Of a stretch of 16,838 bases of DNA, positions 6,591-12,429 are shown one piece after another (the first letter of the stretch is position 1; each line of letters opens with the position of its first letter). Location: NCBI GenBank assembly GCA_023423415.1, contig JAFAFP010000116.1:1-16838 (forward strand). The letters run 5' to 3'. The notes under the pieces were generated by a model. The model saw nothing but the letters and a program-made list of their open reading frames with translations. It made no database searches and had not been told where the DNA came from. The position numbers were made by a program, and so were the translations under genes. This DNA comes from Pseudomonadota bacterium (GTDB taxonomy: Bacteria; Pseudomonadota; Alphaproteobacteria; Rhizobiales; Xanthobacteraceae).

Positions 6591-7685
6591 ATGTCGAACC
6601 TTCCCTACCATCTGCAGTCGTGGTTGAGTGCGACAGCCGAACGGCTTGATACGAAGGCGGACGCTGCCTTCGATATCTTGCCTGCCTTGGCTGAAGCAGG
6701 GCTTTTCCGCCTCGGTGTTGCCGAGCCTATGGACGGAAGCGGCGGTGATGTCGCCGATGCGGTGGCAGCCGTCGCGGCGGTCTCGCAGGAATCGCTCGCC
6801 GCCGGTTTCGTGTTCTGGGGACATCGCGCGTTCATCGAATATCTGCTGCAGAGTCCAAACGAAGAGCTCCGCCATCGCCTTCTGCCCGATCTGTTGGCGG
6901 GTCGCAGGGCCGGCGCAACCGCGCTCTCGAATGCCATGAAGTTTCTGGCCGGGATCGAGGAGCTTCAGATCAAGGCGCAGCGCGTTGCCGACAGTTCATT
7001 GCTGGAGCTTGACGGAAAAATGCCGTGGGTGACCAATCTGCGCCCGCAGGGTTTTGACGTTGCCGCCGCCATCGCGGGACCGCAGGGTCGCCCCGGCTTT
7101 ATTGCGGTCCTGTCGTCCGACGATGACGGTGTTCTGCGCTCGGCGGATCTCGATCTCATGGCGATGCGCGCCACCAACACCGCCGCGGTCGATGTGCGCA
7201 ATGTGCGGATCGGTTCGGATCGAATTGTGCACGCGAATGCGAGCGAATGGCTTCCGCGCGTGCGCCCGGCTTTCCTGGGACTGCAATGCGGCATGTCGAT
7301 CGGTCTGGCTCGCCGCGCCATTCACGAGGCGGAAGCCAAGCTGTCTGGCAGCCGGGACGTATTGACCGCTCCGTGCCGTGACCTGACAGCCAATCTGATC
7401 AAGCACGAAACGCTGCTGCACGAAGGGCTGCGTGACGGCCGCTTTATCGAGCAGGCCGCGTTGCTGTTTCGTATTCGCATCGTGCTCGCGGAGATCGCAG
7501 CCGAGGCGGTGCAACTGGAACTACAGTCGTCCGGCGGCAGGGCCTATCTGTCGCAGCCGGGGCAGGGCTTTCAGCGTCGTCTGCGTGAAGTTGCGTTCAT
7601 CCCGGTCATTACGCCGAGTGTTGTGCAGCTCAAGACCGTGCTGCAGGCGCGGGAACAAAATCTGTTCGTCAGCGAGGTGGCGTGA
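6591..7685 (+). CDS. Acyl-CoA-dehydrogenase-fold flavoprotein, possibly a DszC/SfnC-like monooxygenase
   Basis: This 364-residue protein has the acyl-CoA dehydrogenase layout: an N-terminal helical domain (LPALAEAGLFRLGVAEP, then a helix with AVSQESLAAGFVFWGH), a central beta domain (about 115-215, with DLDLMAMRATNTAAVDVRNV) and a C-terminal four-helix bundle. It is slightly shorter than usual. The C-terminal LREVAFIPVITPS (331-343) aligns with the family's RDA...IYEGT segment, and the position of the catalytic Glu seems to be hydrophobic. That favours a flavin monooxygenase of the DszC/SfnC type over CoA-ester dehydrogenation, but this rests on an alignment by eye. The ATG at 6591 has only a poor purine stretch upstream. 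Its stop overlaps the next gene's start, so they are translationally linked. The substrate presumably enters through the adjoining ABC importer. Confidence 0.85.
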   Translation: MSNLPYHLQSWLSATAERLDTKADAAFDILPALAEAGLFRLGVAEPMDGSGGDVADAVAAVAAVSQESLAAGFVFWGHRAFIEYLLQSPNEELRHRLLPDLLAGRRAGATALSNAMKFLAGIEELQIKAQRVADSSLLELDGKMPWVTNLRPQGFDVAAAIAGPQGRPGFIAVLSSDDDGVLRSADLDLMAMRATNTAAVDVRNVRIGSDRIVHANASEWLPRVRPAFLGLQCGMSIGLARRAIHEAEAKLSGSRDVLTAPCRDLTANLIKHETLLHEGLRDGRFIEQAALLFRIRIVLAEIAAEAVQLELQSSGGRAYLSQPGQGFQRRLREVAFIPVITPSVVQLKTVLQAREQNLFVSEVA

Positions 7686-8458
7686 TGGTGGCAGATGCCG
7701 TTCTCGCCGCGCGAGGCATTGGTCTTCGCTACGACGGTCAGGCCTCCCATGTGCTGGCTGGATTCGACTTGTCGCTGCGGCAGGGCGAAGTCGTCAGCAT
7801 TCTCGGGCCGAGCGGAATTGGCAAATCGAGTCTCCTTCGTGTGCTTGGCGGTTTGCAGCAGCCGACGGACGGCACAGTGTTCGTCGGCGAGCGGCAGATC
7901 GACGGCGCACATCCGCGTGTCGCCATTGCGTTTCAGGATCCGAGCCTGCTGCCTTGGCTGACATTGGAGCGAAACGTCGCCTTCGGTCTCAATTTCAAAC
8001 ATCAGCCTGATATCTCGCATGATGAACGGCGCAGCCGTATCGATCATGCGATCGAAGAGGTCGGACTCTCGCATGCCCGACGCCGCTATCCGGCGGAATT
8101 GTCCGGCGGCATGGCGCAGCGCGCGGCGCTGGCCCGCTGTCTCGCGCGCAAGCCGGAAATTCTTCTGCTCGACGAGCCATTCGGTGCGCTCGATGAGGTG
8201 ACACGCGCGGAGATGCAGAAATTGCTGATGAAGGTGGTTGCCGATTTCAACGCCGCAGCGGTTCTGGTCACGCACGACATCGATGAAGCGCTGCTGGTGT
8301 CGGATCGGGTGCTTCTGCTCGGCGGGCATCCGGCAAGACCGATCGGCGAGTGGACGGTCGATTTGCCGAAGCCGCGCGATGACTATGTCGCCGAGCTCGG
8401 CGCGCTGCGCGTCGCCATCCTGACCACGTTGCGCAGCGCTGCTGCGCGCCGTCATTGA
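7685..8458 (+). CDS. ABC transporter ATP-binding subunit, NitT/TauT (nitrate/sulfonate/taurine) type
   Basis: This is the ATPase that powers the importer. All nucleotide-binding motifs are intact: Walker A GPSGIGKSS (41-49), Q-loop FQDPSLLPW around Gln84, signature LSGGMAQRAALARCL (139 on), Walker B ILLLDEPFGALD (159-170) and the H-loop LVTHDIDEAL with His197. The short PSLLPW segment after the Q-loop and the 257-residue length fit the SsuB/TauB/NrtD group. ATG 7685 shares one base with the upstream stop and is preceded by GAGGTGG at 7674-7680. A GTG at 7682 is also in frame and would give the common four-base overlap. It pairs with the binding protein and permease just downstream. Confidence 0.95.
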   Translation: MVADAVLAARGIGLRYDGQASHVLAGFDLSLRQGEVVSILGPSGIGKSSLLRVLGGLQQPTDGTVFVGERQIDGAHPRVAIAFQDPSLLPWLTLERNVAFGLNFKHQPDISHDERRSRIDHAIEEVGLSHARRRYPAELSGGMAQRAALARCLARKPEILLLDEPFGALDEVTRAEMQKLLMKVVADFNAAAVLVTHDIDEALLVSDRVLLLGGHPARPIGEWTVDLPKPRDDYVAELGALRVAILTTLRSAAARRH

Positions 8459-8473
8459 CCAAGAGGTTACTGC

Positions 8474-9661
8474 ATGTTCGAGGATGATTTTTCCCGGCGT
8501 GACTTGCTCAAGCTTTCCGCATTGCTCACGGCCACCGGCGCTTTGCCGCTGTTGAAGAGCTATGAGGCGCGCGCGCAGGAAGCGGACGCGCCGGTGCGCA
8601 TCGGCTATCTGCCGATCACCGATGCGACGCCGCTGCTGGTTGCGCATGGCAAGGGCTTCTTCGACGCAGAGGGCGTGAAGGCGGACAAGCCGGTGCTGTT
8701 TCGCAGTTGGGCGCAGATCCTCGAAGCCTTCATATCGGGCCAGGTCAATGTCGTGCATCTGCTATCGCCGATCACCGTCTGGGCGCGGTTCGGCAGCAAG
8801 GCGCCGGCCAAGGTGGTTGCCTGGAATCACACCAGCGGTTCCGGCCTGAGCGTCAGCAACGACATCAATTCGGTCAGGGAATTGGGTGGAAAGACTGTCG
8901 CCATTCCGTTCTGGTATTCGATCCACAACGTCGTGCTGCAAGCGTTGCTGCGGGAAAACGGTTTGACGCCGGTCAGCAAGCGGACGGGTTCGCCGGCCGC
9001 CGATGAAGTCAATCTCGTCGTCATGGCGCCGTCCGACATGGTGCCGGCGCTCGCCGCCAAGCAGATCGCCGGATACATCGTTGCCGAACCGTTCAACGCC
9101 GCAGCGGAAGCGCTCAATGTCGGCAAGATTCTGCGCTTCACCGGCGACGTCTGGAAGGATCACGCCTGCTGCGTCGTCTTCATGCACGAGCGCGATCTGA
9201 GCCAGCGTCCCGAATGGACGCAAAAGGTCGTCAATGCGATGGTCAAGGCGCAGCTCTGGACCAAGGCCAACCGCGCCGAAACCGCGGCTTTGCTGTCCAA
9301 GGATGGCCAGAACAAATACACCCCGCATACGACCGCGGTTTTGAACAAGGTGCTGGCGCCGCCGGAAAGCGATGTTGCCGAGTACGTGAAGACCGGGGCC
9401 ATCCGTCATCCGGAATGGCGGGAGCGACGGATCGATTTCCAGCCCTATCCGTTCCCGAGCTACACCGAAGAGCTGGTGACCCGGTTGAAGGACACGCTGA
9501 TCGAGGGCGATAGGGCCTTCTTGTCTCAGCTTGACCCAAAGGCCGCAGCACGTGAGCTGGTCGATGACCGTTTCGTCAAGAAGGCGGTGACGGACGCAGG
9601 CGGTCTTGCCGCATTCGGTCTCCCCAACGATTTCACCCGCAAGGAAGTCATCGTCGCGTGA
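8474..9661 (+). CDS. NitT/TauT-type ABC transporter substrate-binding protein, Tat-exported
   Basis: The 395-residue protein starts with a twin-arginine signal (SRRDLLK at residues 7-13, hydrophobic core, ARAQ cleavage near 35), so it is probably exported folded. The mature part opens with the family motif VRIGYLPITDATPLLVAHG, followed by GKGFFDAEGV and QILEAFISGQVNVVHL. The middle segment YIVAEPFNAAAEA...GDVWKDHACCVV resembles the nitrate/bicarbonate (NrtA/CmpA) and sulfonate binding proteins. This places it in the NMT1/SsuA-like superfamily but does not fix the ligand. The ATG at 8474 has AAGAGG seven bases upstream. It lies 15 bases after the ATPase gene, and its stop overlaps the permease start by four bases. 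Confidence 0.93.
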   Translation: MFEDDFSRRDLLKLSALLTATGALPLLKSYEARAQEADAPVRIGYLPITDATPLLVAHGKGFFDAEGVKADKPVLFRSWAQILEAFISGQVNVVHLLSPITVWARFGSKAPAKVVAWNHTSGSGLSVSNDINSVRELGGKTVAIPFWYSIHNVVLQALLRENGLTPVSKRTGSPAADEVNLVVMAPSDMVPALAAKQIAGYIVAEPFNAAAEALNVGKILRFTGDVWKDHACCVVFMHERDLSQRPEWTQKVVNAMVKAQLWTKANRAETAALLSKDGQNKYTPHTTAVLNKVLAPPESDVAEYVKTGAIRHPEWRERRIDFQPYPFPSYTEELVTRLKDTLIEGDRAFLSQLDPKAAARELVDDRFVKKAVTDAGGLAAFGLPNDFTRKEVIVA

Positions 9662-10503
9662 GCATCACTCTCCCAACAAGTGACGTTGCGATTACCGGTG
9701 GACGAAGGATGCCGGTGCCATCGCTGCTGCCAAACGGCTGGCGTCTGGCGGTCGGACGCGCCACGCTCGGCGCCCTGGGCATCGCAATCGTATTTTTGCT
9801 CTGGTGGCTGGCGACCGACGTCCTGTCGCCTGCACAAAGTTTTGCTCACCACTTCTCGCCCGGCCGAGCGCTTGCCAAGCTTGTCGAACTGTTTGCCAGT
9901 TCGGATCTGCTGGTTCATATCGCGGTGAGCCTGAAGCGCATTTTTGTTGGCCTTGCTCTGGCTCTTGCCATCGGCGTGCCGGTTGGGCTTGCGGTGGGTA
10001 GCTCGGGCTTGCTGAATGCGGCCACGTCGCCAGCTTTCCAGTTCCTTCGGATGATCTCACCGCTCTCCTGGATGCCGATCGCGGTGATGGTGCTCGGCGT
10101 TGGCGACAATGCCATCTATTTTCTGCTGTCCTTCGCCGCGGTATGGCCGATCTTGCTGACCACGGCGGACGGCGTGCGCAAACTCGATCCTGCCTGGCTG
10201 CGGCTGTCTGAAAGTCTCGCCGCAACACGATGGGAAACACTGTGGCACGTGGTCGTGCCTGGCGTCATGAGCCACGTCCTGACCGGCCTCCGCCTTGCGA
10301 TCGGTATCGTCTGGATCGTGCTGGTTCCTTGCGAGATGCTCGGTGTGTCGGCGGGCCTTGGATATTTCATTCTCGATACGCGAGATCGCCTGGCCTATTC
10401 CGAGTTGATGGCGATGGTGCTGCTCGTAGGCCTTCTCGGTTTCATGCTGGATGCGGCCGCCCGCGCGGCTTATCGGCTCGCTACTCCTGGACGAGGAGCG
10501 TAG
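9658..10503 (+). CDS. ABC transporter permease, NitT/TauT type
   Basis: This 281-residue inner-membrane protein belongs to the binding-protein-dependent permease family. About six hydrophobic segments are visible, beginning with TLGALGIAIVFLLWWLA near residue 38. The cytoplasmic EAA loop that docks the ATPase is clear: SLAATRWETLWHVVVPGVMSHVLTGLRLA. Start is GTG 9658 in a GTGA overlap with the binding-protein stop, with AAGGAAG about ten bases upstream. An internal ATG at 9709 is less likely because of the overlap. A single permease gene suggests a homodimer, as in SsuC or TauC systems. Confidence 0.93.
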   Translation: MSITLPTSDVAITGGRRMPVPSLLPNGWRLAVGRATLGALGIAIVFLLWWLATDVLSPAQSFAHHFSPGRALAKLVELFASSDLLVHIAVSLKRIFVGLALALAIGVPVGLAVGSSGLLNAATSPAFQFLRMISPLSWMPIAVMVLGVGDNAIYFLLSFAAVWPILLTTADGVRKLDPAWLRLSESLAATRWETLWHVVVPGVMSHVLTGLRLAIGIVWIVLVPCEMLGVSAGLGYFILDTRDRLAYSELMAMVLLVGLLGFMLDAAARAAYRLATPGRGA

Positions 10504-10596
10504 TTGCAGCCGCCCATGCAAAGTGAACCGATCTTGCTTGCAGGTTTCGCTCTGTCTTATGCGACGATATTGCTGCTTGTCATTCTGACCCTGTGA
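10504..10596 (+). CDS. Predicted 30-residue single-pass membrane peptide at the operon end
   Basis: This short frame begins with TTG directly after the permease stop codon. GAGGAG at 10493-10498 sits five bases before the TTG, an excellent ribosome binding site that has no other start to serve. The product is a short polar N-terminus (MQPPMQSEP) followed by an uninterrupted hydrophobic helix, ILLAGFALSYATILLLVILT, ending at TGA 10594-10596. An internal ATG at 10516 would give 26 residues but is poorly spaced. I do not recognise a family. It could be an accessory subunit of the importer, like the small peptides of other membrane complexes, or a chance frame. No peptide-level evidence can be drawn from sequence alone. 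Confidence 0.45.
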   Translation: MQPPMQSEPILLAGFALSYATILLLVILTL

Positions 10597-10952
10597 ACGC
10601 TCCCCTCGACCGCTCACCGGCTTTGCGCCGGCCGCCGCGATTGTATCGGCGGCTCATCATGGGATGCGTCAACCGGCATCGGCGGGGCCGCTCTCTTGGC
10701 ATAAGCGCCGACGTTGGTTGGATTGGGGAGCGCTACCCGAGGTTGCGGTCCTGGTTCGCATCTATTTACGGCGGGATCAGACGATTTCCGTCGTTGAGGG
10801 CCGTTTATTCGCAACTTTGCCGCCGCAGCGCTCCAGGAGCGGTTGTCAAGCATTGCGGAATGCCAAAGCCGCCGAATAATGGCAGTAGCGCCGACTGATT
10901 CGCTGACGATGGGTGTGGTCGCGCAACCCTGGGGAAGTACGAAGCGAAGGGC
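10597..10952. other. Intergenic region after the ABC operon
   Basis: About 356 bases lie between the mini-ORF and the next convincing gene. Open frames on both strands are compositionally poor as proteins (many Arg, Pro and Ser, no motif) and were rejected. It holds the two hairpins at 10617-10653 and a near-palindrome, CGCTC-CAG-GAGCG, at 10829-10841. A promoter for the gene at 10953 should be here, but I could not fit a good -35/-10 pair. Confidence 0.4.
10617..10653. terminator. Tandem hairpins after the ABC operon, possible terminator
   Basis: CCGGC-tttgc-GCCGG (10617-10631) is followed at once by GCCGCCG-N9-CGGCGGC (10631-10653), both with perfect arms. The two stems share one base, so they compete. 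They begin about 20 bases after the last stop codon of the operon. No T tract follows, so any termination would be weak or Rho-assisted; a folded mRNA 3' end is the alternative. Confidence 0.3.
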
Positions 10953-11573
10953 ATGATCGGAAATCAAACCTCCACCATTTCGGTCACAGAAGATCCCGAG
11001 CCTTCCATCGCCCAGGAACCGCTGAAGTTCTCTTTCACGCCGTACGAAAGGTTACGTGCCCATATTGGGCGGCCGGGGATCGCATTCGCCTGTGGCGGCC
11101 TTCTGCTGACGGTCGGCTGCGGCGTATGGGCGGTCGCAGAAGGCATCGCCGTGCCGATGGTGATCATGGCTGGCTATGGCGCGCTGATTGCTACCGCCGC
11201 TCTCGTCGCGATCATGCAGGTAGGTAAGGCCGCAGATCCGGCCGCGAATGGCAGCGTGGCGACGGCCACCCCGCAGATCCCGAACTACGCGCCCTGGAAA
11301 ATTGTCAGCAAACTCAACATCGCCAATGCCTCCCGGCTCTGGTGCGGCATCGAGCCGGGGCACCCTTATTCGCAGGAGTCGATGGCATGGTCCACGGCGA
11401 TGCTGGATGCCGTTCGAACCGGCGCGCTTCCGATCGCCGAGCGGCCGAATGTCGCCAAGGAAGTGCTCGAGCGCGAGAAGGCAAACCCCACCTGGCATAC
11501 CGAGGTGACACGGGAGGCGCTGAAAGCCTGGGCCACCTCGAACGGTCATTCACCCGAGTTCCTTCGGGATTGA
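10953..11573 (+). CDS. Two-TM membrane protein of unknown function
   Basis: I do not recognise a named family. The 206-residue product has a polar N-terminal tail (1-40), two closely spaced hydrophobic helices (about 42-62 and 65-89) and a soluble C-terminal part. The C-terminal segment APWKIVSKLNIANASRLWCG (from about 112), followed by IEPGHPYSQ and a run of helix-forming residues to the end, looks like a folded domain, so the protein is probably real. Both ends of the helix pair would face the same side of the membrane. The ATG at 10953 follows GCGAAGGGC, a purine-rich stretch rather close to the start. It converges on the minus-strand mini-gene with only 18 bases between stops. No functional link to the ABC operon is evident. 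Confidence 0.7.
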   Translation: MIGNQTSTISVTEDPEPSIAQEPLKFSFTPYERLRAHIGRPGIAFACGGLLLTVGCGVWAVAEGIAVPMVIMAGYGALIATAALVAIMQVGKAADPAANGSVATATPQIPNYAPWKIVSKLNIANASRLWCGIEPGHPYSQESMAWSTAMLDAVRTGALPIAERPNVAKEVLEREKANPTWHTEVTREALKAWATSNGHSPEFLRD

Positions 11574-11591
11574 TGGCCGCTCGCTGCGCGC

Positions 11592-11717
11592 CTAAGGCGT
11601 CGAACGGGACTCGATCTTGTCCGGTTCGTTCCAGTGAATGATCGATATTCCGCCGAGCATGACCGCGGCGTAGATCAATCCGATGGCGACCGAGAATTTG
11701 AAGGGATCTCTGAGCAT
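11592..11717 (-). CDS. Predicted 41-residue single-pass membrane mini-protein
   Basis: On the minus strand, an ATG at 11717 with GGAG nine bases upstream opens 41 codons ending in TAG. The product has a basic N-terminus (MLRDPFK), one hydrophobic helix (FSVAIGLIYAAVMLGGISII) and a charged tail (HWNEPDKIESRSTP). This positive-inside, single-helix layout is what real small membrane proteins show, and it fills an otherwise empty stretch between its neighbours. I do not recognise a family. It is divergent from the lemA-type gene and convergent with the two-TM gene. Confidence 0.5.
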   Translation of the reverse strand: MLRDPFKFSVAIGLIYAAVMLGGISIIHWNEPDKIESRSTP

Positions 11718-11793
11718 GGTGGCGCACTCCGCCGTGCCTAACGCCCGAAAGGTCTGAATGTTCACAGACGCGCTCGCGCCCCGGTGCGGCGGT

Positions 11794-11822
11794 CTGAACT
11801 TTTTCGCCCGTGATGCTACAAA
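11794..11822 (+). promoter_or_regulatory. Weak candidate sigma-70-type promoter for the lemA-type operon
   Basis: CTGAAC and TACAAA are separated by exactly 17 bases and lie 44 bases before the ATG at 11866. They match 3 of 6 and 4 of 6 consensus bases, so this is only suggestive. If used, it would rule out the upstream start at 11758. Confidence 0.2.
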
Positions 11823-11865
11823 AGCGATAGCCGGTCTGCCGGCTTACGAACATTTGGGGCGCAGG

Positions 11866-12429
11866 ATGGGGCTTTATGTCGTTGGAGGGCTGGTTGTTGC
11901 CCTCGCGGTCTATGTCGTCTGGACATTCAACCGCCTGGTGCGCGAGCGAAACCTCGTCCGCGAGGGCTGGAGCGGCGTCGACGTGCAATTGCGCCGGCGA
12001 ACGGATCTCGTGCCCAATCTGGTTGAAACAGTGAAGGCCTATGCGGCCCATGAGCGCAAGCTGTTCGAGGATATCGCGCAAATCCGCTCGACCAGCATCG
12101 CTGCCACCGGCGTGAGAAGCCAGGAAAGCGCGGAACGCGACTTGCAGGGTGCGCTGTCGCGGCTGATCGCATTGAAGGAAGCTTATCCGGACCTGAAGGC
12201 CGACCAGAATTTTCTGAAATTGCAGGACCAGTTGGCCGAGATCGAGGATCATTTGCAGATGGCGCGCCGCTATTACAATGGCAGCGTGCGCAACCTGAAT
12301 ATCCTGATCCAGTCGTTTCCGAATGTGCTGATTGCGCGTCCCTTGGGCTTCAAGGAGGCGGAGTATTTCCAGGCCGATGCGGGCGCGAATGTTGTGCCGC
12401 AAGTCACGTTCGAGCGGGCTGCGTCATGA
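11866..12429 (+). CDS. lemA: LemA-family membrane-anchored coiled-coil protein
   Basis: LemA proteins are widespread, membrane-anchored helical-bundle proteins with no settled biochemical role. This one shows one N-terminal TM helix (about 3-20), directly followed by the family core: FNRLVRERNLVREGWSGVDV, QLRRRTDLVPNLVETVKAYA, then long helices, a YYNGSVRNLN segment and FPNVLIARPLGFKEAEYFQ near the end. ATG 11866 gives 187 residues, the usual length, with the TM helix at the very start as in the family. A further ATG at 11758 has AAAGG well spaced, but would add 36 residues without conservation. Its stop overlaps the DUF2207 gene by four bases (ATGA), so the two are co-translated. Confidence 0.9.
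   Translation: MGLYVVGGLVVALAVYVVWTFNRLVRERNLVREGWSGVDVQLRRRTDLVPNLVETVKAYAAHERKLFEDIAQIRSTSIAATGVRSQESAERDLQGALSRLIALKEAYPDLKADQNFLKLQDQLAEIEDHLQMARRYYNGSVRNLNILIQSFPNVLIARPLGFKEAEYFQADAGANVVPQVTFERAAS

Noticed and set aside
6018..6875. 285-codon minus-strand open frame
   Set aside because: It is antisense to the CMD and acyl-CoA-dehydrogenase-like genes, has no recognisable motif and has biased Arg-rich composition.
7571..8758. 395-codon open frame on the minus strand
   Set aside because: It lies opposite the ABC ATPase and its neighbours, which have complete motifs. Its product is rich in Arg, Gln and His with no domain, as expected for an antisense shadow in GC-rich DNA.
8762..9409. 215-codon minus-strand open frame
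   Set aside because: It is fully opposite the substrate-binding protein and is a composition artefact rich in Arg, Asp and Gly.
10593..10898. 101-codon plus-strand frame (and a 117-codon frame opposite it) in the intergenic region
   Set aside because: Both are Arg/Pro/Ser-rich with no motif or good ribosome binding site. The plus-strand frame begins inside the stop of the mini-ORF, and neither looks like a folded protein.
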